Assembly (NCBI GenBank): GCA_973895155.1
Contig: OZ316894.1
Coordinates: forward strand, 9,858,001-9,922,000
DNA: 64,000 nucleotides
Origin: Marsupella aquatica
Lineage: Eukaryota; Marchantiophyta
Direction of reading: 5' to 3'
Part shown: in pieces, positions 58,820 through 64,000 of the stretch
Layout of the letters: each line of letters starts with the position of its first letter
Position numbering within the stretch: the first letter of the stretch is position 1
Position numbers and translations under genes: made by a program
The notes under the pieces: generated by a model
Databases searched by the model: none
What the model was told of the DNA's origin: nothing
Seen by the model: only the letters and a program-made list of their open reading frames with translations

Positions 58820-60720
58820 ATCGTTTTAGATTTATATATTCAGAATCATTTATATATTTATATCAATCGTCTCATTGCGTTTGGATTGAGCCTAGTACCT
58901 AACTTGTGTGTTGACGAGAAAGAGGACGACGTTTGGCCAGTTCAAGAATGCTGCACCATGGTGAGCTTCGAGGGGGAGGTACAAATAAACGCAACTGGCC
59001 ATATATAGGAGTGTGCTTTAGAACAGGACTTTGATGACTTTTGTAGATTTTATCTCTTTCCTAGCTTGATCAACAGTATATATGACTAGACATTAACCGT
59101 CACATTAATTCGTCCAGGTTCTTCCTGACATTTTCTCCTTACTCAAACCCCCGATTGCATTGGAACCTCGGCAAGGTGACTCTTCGATCAGCTGGCGGAT
59201 ACCTTTCCTCGATTCAACTTTAATTACATGGCAACTGAGAATTCATTTGCCTTCTAGTACTCAATGATGGTTGGTCGGGTTCGCTTGTAATATTTAAATG
59301 GGAAACAGATGATAACAGAGTGAGATACTTTCTTTACAAAGTACGCAGGAGATATAATGAATTATCTTGAGAATTTATATAATTTGATGCTGGGAATGTT
59401 GATAAATCTGAGTATATCATTTGATACTGGAAATTTGCTTACAGATCATCCCCCTGAAGTTAATGAATCTGACTATTTAATTTGACACTGGGAACCAAGT
59501 TATGTCTAAACGTCTAAACCCACCCGAGGTTAATGAATCTGACCCCATTTCATTCGCTATTTGATCTACTCGGAAGATGTTTACTTGTGACGTCGCCATT
59601 CCCTGAATACTGACATAAACGCGGGGAATCTTCGCATCTTTTGACTGTCTGCCTAAATTTTTCATGGCTATCGTGCTTCGTCAGGCTCAGACAAATTCTT
59701 GAGACTTCTTGGTCCAATCGAAATAAGAGCTAGGCCATTCAACTGCAGAGCAGATTTGACTCACTGGTGCCAGTTTCAATATAGCTACTAAACATTTATG
59801 TTAGGACTGTGCATGATGTGATGTAAAACGAATACTGTTGGCTTATATAGAAAACAACATTTGACGCAATCAATCTAACCGAACTCCCGACCAAACTGTA
59901 CGTTGTTGTCCGGGTTGTTGTCCGTGGGAAGGAATCAAAAACATCTTTAATTTGTAACTTATTCGCACGGAACGTCTTACAAATTGGTCAACAAGGTCTG
60001 TCTCTCCCAAAATAGCCATACCGAGTCCGTAGATATTTTGTTTAGGGTTAGCAGTGTCTTAGAGAGAACATTCCAATGAGACAAACACCATCATGTTCTG
60101 TCAAATAATAACAAAACCATTTTTTATTTTGACATTGTCGGGTACATTGTTGAATCAATTCTCAATCAGAATCAAACTACTTTTGTGTCAACAGATGCAA
60201 ATTTCCTAGGTATGTTGCATCACACCATAGCAAGATACGAATTATCACAAAGAATTGAGTGTGATAGGTTTAAAAAACCATTATGTTGTCATAGTTTCTA
60301 CAAAGACATCAACTTTCTTTGTTGCCTTGGAAGATACAGTTGAAATTAATTCAAAAAGCCAGTGAGCATAAACATGGGTAGTTTAATGCAACCCGCTGCA
60401 GGCACACGGCCTCCTGCCTGCCCCCCCTCCCCCTCGTAATCACACCAGGTCCACAACCCCAGGTCCGCTCAGCTGTAAATAGATGCTCATTTCTAGTTTC
60501 ATGAAATGAACATATAATAGCTCCAATAGAATGAGATAAATAATTTTTTTATCAGTCTTGATATTTTATGACAGTCTGTTTCTAATAAAGCAAGATTGTG
60601 ATGTAGTAGGATGTAGTAGGCCTGCTATATTTCACAGACCTTTGCAAGAGTATCTTGAATGGCCCTTCCATGGTCCTTTTCTCGTTTGATTCACTACCCT
60701 CATGCCCGACGTCAGTGATT
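58820..60720. other. Intergenic between genes 2 and 3
   Basis: No gene. Holds the inverted partner (59,585-59,760) of the 15,390-15,550 repeat, and three TTAATGAATCTGA/GATAAATCTGAG-type repeats at 59,395-59,540. Confidence 0.45.
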
Positions 60721-60734
60721 GGTGAGAAGAAAAA

Positions 60735-60870
60735 GAAGCTTCTTTCATGTCCCGCCCCACCACCCGGATCTGGATGACATCACAGGTTACTGCCCCCCCT
60801 GGCCAGACTTAGTATTGTCTAGAGTGAAGCTTCTGTGGTGAGCTAGAGTCACGGTCTCAAGTGAAGCTTC
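60735..60870. promoter_or_regulatory. Cluster of three GAAGCTTC palindromes upstream of gene 3
   Basis: GAAGCTTC at 60,735-60,742 (in the wider context AGAAGCTTCTTTC), 60,826-60,833 and 60,863-60,870, about 520-660 bp before the ATG at 61,391. GAAnnTTC is the core heat-shock-factor site. Together with the one on the gene 2 side this gives four perfect palindromes in the shared 5-kb promoter region. Function is inferred. Confidence 0.5.
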
Positions 60871-61390
60871 TATTCGAGGCTAAAGTTAAGACTGCAAGAT
60901 TGTGAGAGAAACGAACATTACAGTAAGATTGTCAGTGAGAGAAACGAACATTGCAGTAAGATTGTGAGGAACGTACGTGAATGTATATCTATGCATCAGT
61001 GGGGAAGACAGAAATCAGGCATTGGGGTCAGGGACTTGCGTCGGATCCCAGGGAACGAGGACGTAAAGACTGAACGGGACTACCACAATTGCGCTGTTGA
61101 GTGATTTTGATTGAGTGGCCAGAAGACGATCGTTTGCTCTTTTGCTTCAGCAATTCAGCTGCGATTGCACTGTAAGCTCTGATTTCAGTTCAGGCCGCTG
61201 ACTTGTTCCTCACATTGCACTGATTCACAGAGTCTTTTAACGTCATCCATCACTCTAGCTCTCTTTCTCTCCCTTTGAATGTCTGAGATTCTTGGATATA
61301 GCTAGTGGCGATTATTCCTAAAACTTCGGTCACTCACCTTCCAGAAAAGTTTCGCAAGGTACGTCGTTCAACATAGTCCCTGAAGCAAAG

Positions 61391-64000
61391 ATGGCGATAA
61401 CCATGCTCAGAGCTGCAGCTGCCACAGCAGTGGTCGTGCTCGCGTGCGCCATGATTTTCCCGGGAGGCGCTGCTGCAGCAGAAAAGCTCTACACGAAGAC
61501 TTTCAGATCGATACCCTTCATACTGGGCCCTGGGGACGTTTGTGACAAGTACTTACCCATGGAGATGCCAAAGGGCCACATCGCGCTTCGCAGCTTCAAC
61601 GGTCAAGTCGTGGACGAGGACGGAGTTCCCGTTCCTCTCCACGAAACCTACCTCCATCACTGGGCAGTTCACCGCTACTACACGCCCACGTCCAGCATAG
61701 GTCTCCGGGAGCCCATCCGCGCATCCAACTGGGGAGTTTGCGACACTGGAAACCTTGACCAAATGTATGGGCTGGGCTCCGAGACCCGACACACTGCGAC
61801 TGACATTCCAGCCCCCTACGGTATCGAGGTTGGCAACCCAGAGAGCGTACCCGAGGGATACGAAGAGATATGGGAACTCAACATCCATGCCATCGACACT
61901 CGGGGCGCCGTGGACAAGAGGGGATGCACAGAGTGCGTGTGCGAGCTTTACAACATTACCGTGGACCCGTCTGGCGAACATGACCATCCCATTCCAGAGG
62001 ATTACCCAGGTGGGCTGGAATGCTGCTACGATGAAACGCACTGTATCGTGCACCCGGAGTACGAGGGCCCGAGGAGGACCTTGTTCATGGAGTATTACGT
62101 CAACTGGGTCGAAATGTCGTCGGATGTTGTTCCCGTGAAAGTTTATATCTTCGATGTCACGGATGAGAGGACAACTGTCAGTGGCGCAGACAAATGCTGG
62201 GTGAGAGCAATCAGTCAGTCTCAGTCAATCTCCTGCTTGCAATTTACACCTCAGTTTTACGTAGATTTTTCATGAGTCGATCCGTCATCCTCAGCTCAGA
62301 TTAAAATTTTAAGTTCAATGAAATCTCTTTTGGCTGGTCGTGTTGAACTCACCTTCCCACGGGATTCCAAGGCAGTCCTGACTTACTTTAGCTCGTTTCC
62401 AAGTCAGTTCCAAGTCATAACTAGCTTGGAATCGTATGTGGCTAGCAGATGTTTTCACCTAGTCAGCTCTGTTTTGTCAAGTCCATGGGCTTTGCATTTC
62501 TTTCTTCTTCTGTTATGTGGGGGAGGGGAAAATAACAGAGGCTCTGTTTTAAAGTAGATTGACAAATTTTGTACCAATCGTGATCATTCAAGTTTGACGG
62601 AAACTGATTGAGTATCTATCGCACGTCTTGCACAGGTTGAGTACACGGTGCCAAAGTGTACGGAGAAGCCTCCTGCATCTACAACCTAGAGAGTACCAAC
62701 TTCTTACCTAACGGTGGGGATGTAATATACGGTGTGGCGCATCAACACGCTGGAGGTATTGGGTCGACTCTTTACAATTCGGTACGTTCTCTTTACTTAT
62801 ACAATTGAATTCTGGCTAGGCTGGATGACAGCCTACATCTCAAAACTGAGGTCGGATAGGATATTACGGATGATATTCACGTAACTCGGATATATATAAA
62901 GTAGAAGGATTGATGCCTTTGCCGAACAAGAATTCCCTAGCCAGAACCTGCAGTTCTTTGCAGTTCGTTTGCTCAGGGGTTTTAATTTTATCTCTCCATT
63001 CACTCATCGTTGTTGCCTTCTAATCATCGTTGTGCTCTATACTTAGGATGGTTCGGAGATCTGCTCATCGATGCCCACTTATGGGAACGGGAGCGAGGCG
63101 GGCAATGAAGCTGGATACATTGTGGGAATGAGCACTTGCTATCCTACCCCTGGGCAAGTGAAAGTAAGAGGAGGGGAAGGGTTAAGGCTGACGTCCTGGT
63201 ACAACAACGAAGACCGGCACACGGGTGTCATGGGCTTGTTCTATATCCTTGTTGACGAATCCACAGGCTCACTTCTGCCCGCGGCGTCACAGGTCAGTGA
63301 TGAGTTGCATATATTTCACGTGGAAATTTACCGACCATCCTTAGATTGCTATTCAGATTGTCTATAGAAAGTCCTCAAAGTCTCTTCTACCGTCCTCATC
63401 AGACCTATCATTCAGGACTAGGAAACTTCAAATGTGCATAGAAAGTCCTCAAACTCTCTACTACCATCCTCGTCGTGCCTATTATTCTCCAAATGTTCAT
63501 AAAGTATCATAAAACTTACTGACTACTACCATTCACATCGTGCCCCTGATATATCGTGCTTATCATTCAAGGACTACAAATCTGTAAAGTCACTAAAGTA
63601 AATTGCCGCCGACGTGCGATGCAATTGGAATGAGAGCTTTAGACAGTCCAAGTAGACATCTGATTGGAATTAATTAACAGTTTAATTGATTCATATCATG
63701 GGCAAATTTGCAAGACCATCGGGGTCTTGGATTCTTGAGTTTGTGAGCCTAAATTGGCAATATATATGAAGCATACAGTGAACGAAATCAATCGTTCATT
63801 TGTGGGTTATGAAAACCGATTTTGCAGCATCTTTATTCTGGTTTCAACTAATCGATCTTGCACGGTTTCTTGCATCATGGTTTCTGCAGGATGGCTCCGG
63901 CAAAAAATGGATCCTATTTGCTGCAGCCCTCGGGTATGCTGTAGTCCTGATCGCCGCTGTAGTCGCATATCACCTGAAGAAGAAGAAAAGCGGGCCAGAG
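61391..64000 (+). pseudogene. SURNod19 family, gene 3: 4-bp deletion in exon 2, cut by the window edge
   Basis: Exons by comparison with copies 1 and 2: 61,391-62,200; 62,636-62,781; 63,047-63,292; 63,890 to beyond 64,000. Exon 1 is fully open (270 codons; signal peptide, ETYLHHWAVHRYY, cysteine motifs) and all splice sites are normal. Exon 2 is 146 bp instead of 150: where the others read AAGTGTGCTGAAGGAGAAGC, this copy has AAGTGTACGGAGAAGC. The loss shifts the frame and puts a TAG 11 codons on, at 62,687-62,689. The normal product would be cut before the HxH motif and the transmembrane helix, leaving a secreted N-terminal fragment. Exons 3 and 4 are still well kept, so the deletion is recent (or a sequencing error). 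Confidence 0.85.

Overview
The window is nuclear DNA of a land plant. Three things show this: a three-copy family of the plant-specific 'stress up-regulated Nod 19' (SURNod19) proteins with short-intron genes, a dense mix of plant-type transposons (LINE, SINE, Copia, PIF/Harbinger, Mutator-like, CACTA, MITEs), and GT-AG introns throughout. I cannot name the species. No organelle genes, tRNA, rRNA or CRISPR were seen.

Layout. 1-2949: decayed LINE, minus strand. 5.5-8.1 kb: a long minus-strand transposon-type ORF split by same-frame stop codons. 9.0 and 14.8 kb: two copies of one SINE with target-site duplications (TSDs). 10,131-14,243: a complete PIF/Harbinger element with intact Myb/SANT-like and DDE transposase genes. 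18.05-18.40 kb: solo LTR. 19,458-22,617: SURNod19 gene 1. 23.4-26.1 kb: simple and tandem repeats and unrecognised remnants. About 26.1-41.2 kb: a large Mutator-like element (MULE) with a spliced transposase gene (+). A 6.4-kb Copia element sits inside its fifth intron. Convergently transcribed passenger coding sequence (-) includes a BLES03/UPF0696-like domain, an F-box-like region and an RPA70-C-like OB fold. 41.28-41.69 kb: two adjacent MITEs. 41,942-50,876: a CACTA element with a nine-exon TNPA-like gene and a captured snRNP SmE fragment, but no visible Tnp2 transposase. 51.0-52.2 kb: LTR fragment and an 811-bp non-autonomous MULE with a perfect 9-bp TSD. 53,620-56,311: SURNod19 gene 2 (-). 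61,391-64,000: SURNod19 gene 3 (+), cut by the window edge and frameshifted in exon 2.

The host genes are thus one SURNod19 cluster. Copies 2 and 3 are head to head and share a divergent promoter region holding four GAAGCTTC heat-shock-element-like palindromes. Everything else that can be recognised is transposon-derived. The most notable structures are the MULE with a BLES03/F-box/RPA-like passenger in the position of mudrB, the CACTA element carrying SmE, and a young-looking Copia whose single reading frame is cut by seven stops, nearly all explained by C-to-T type changes.
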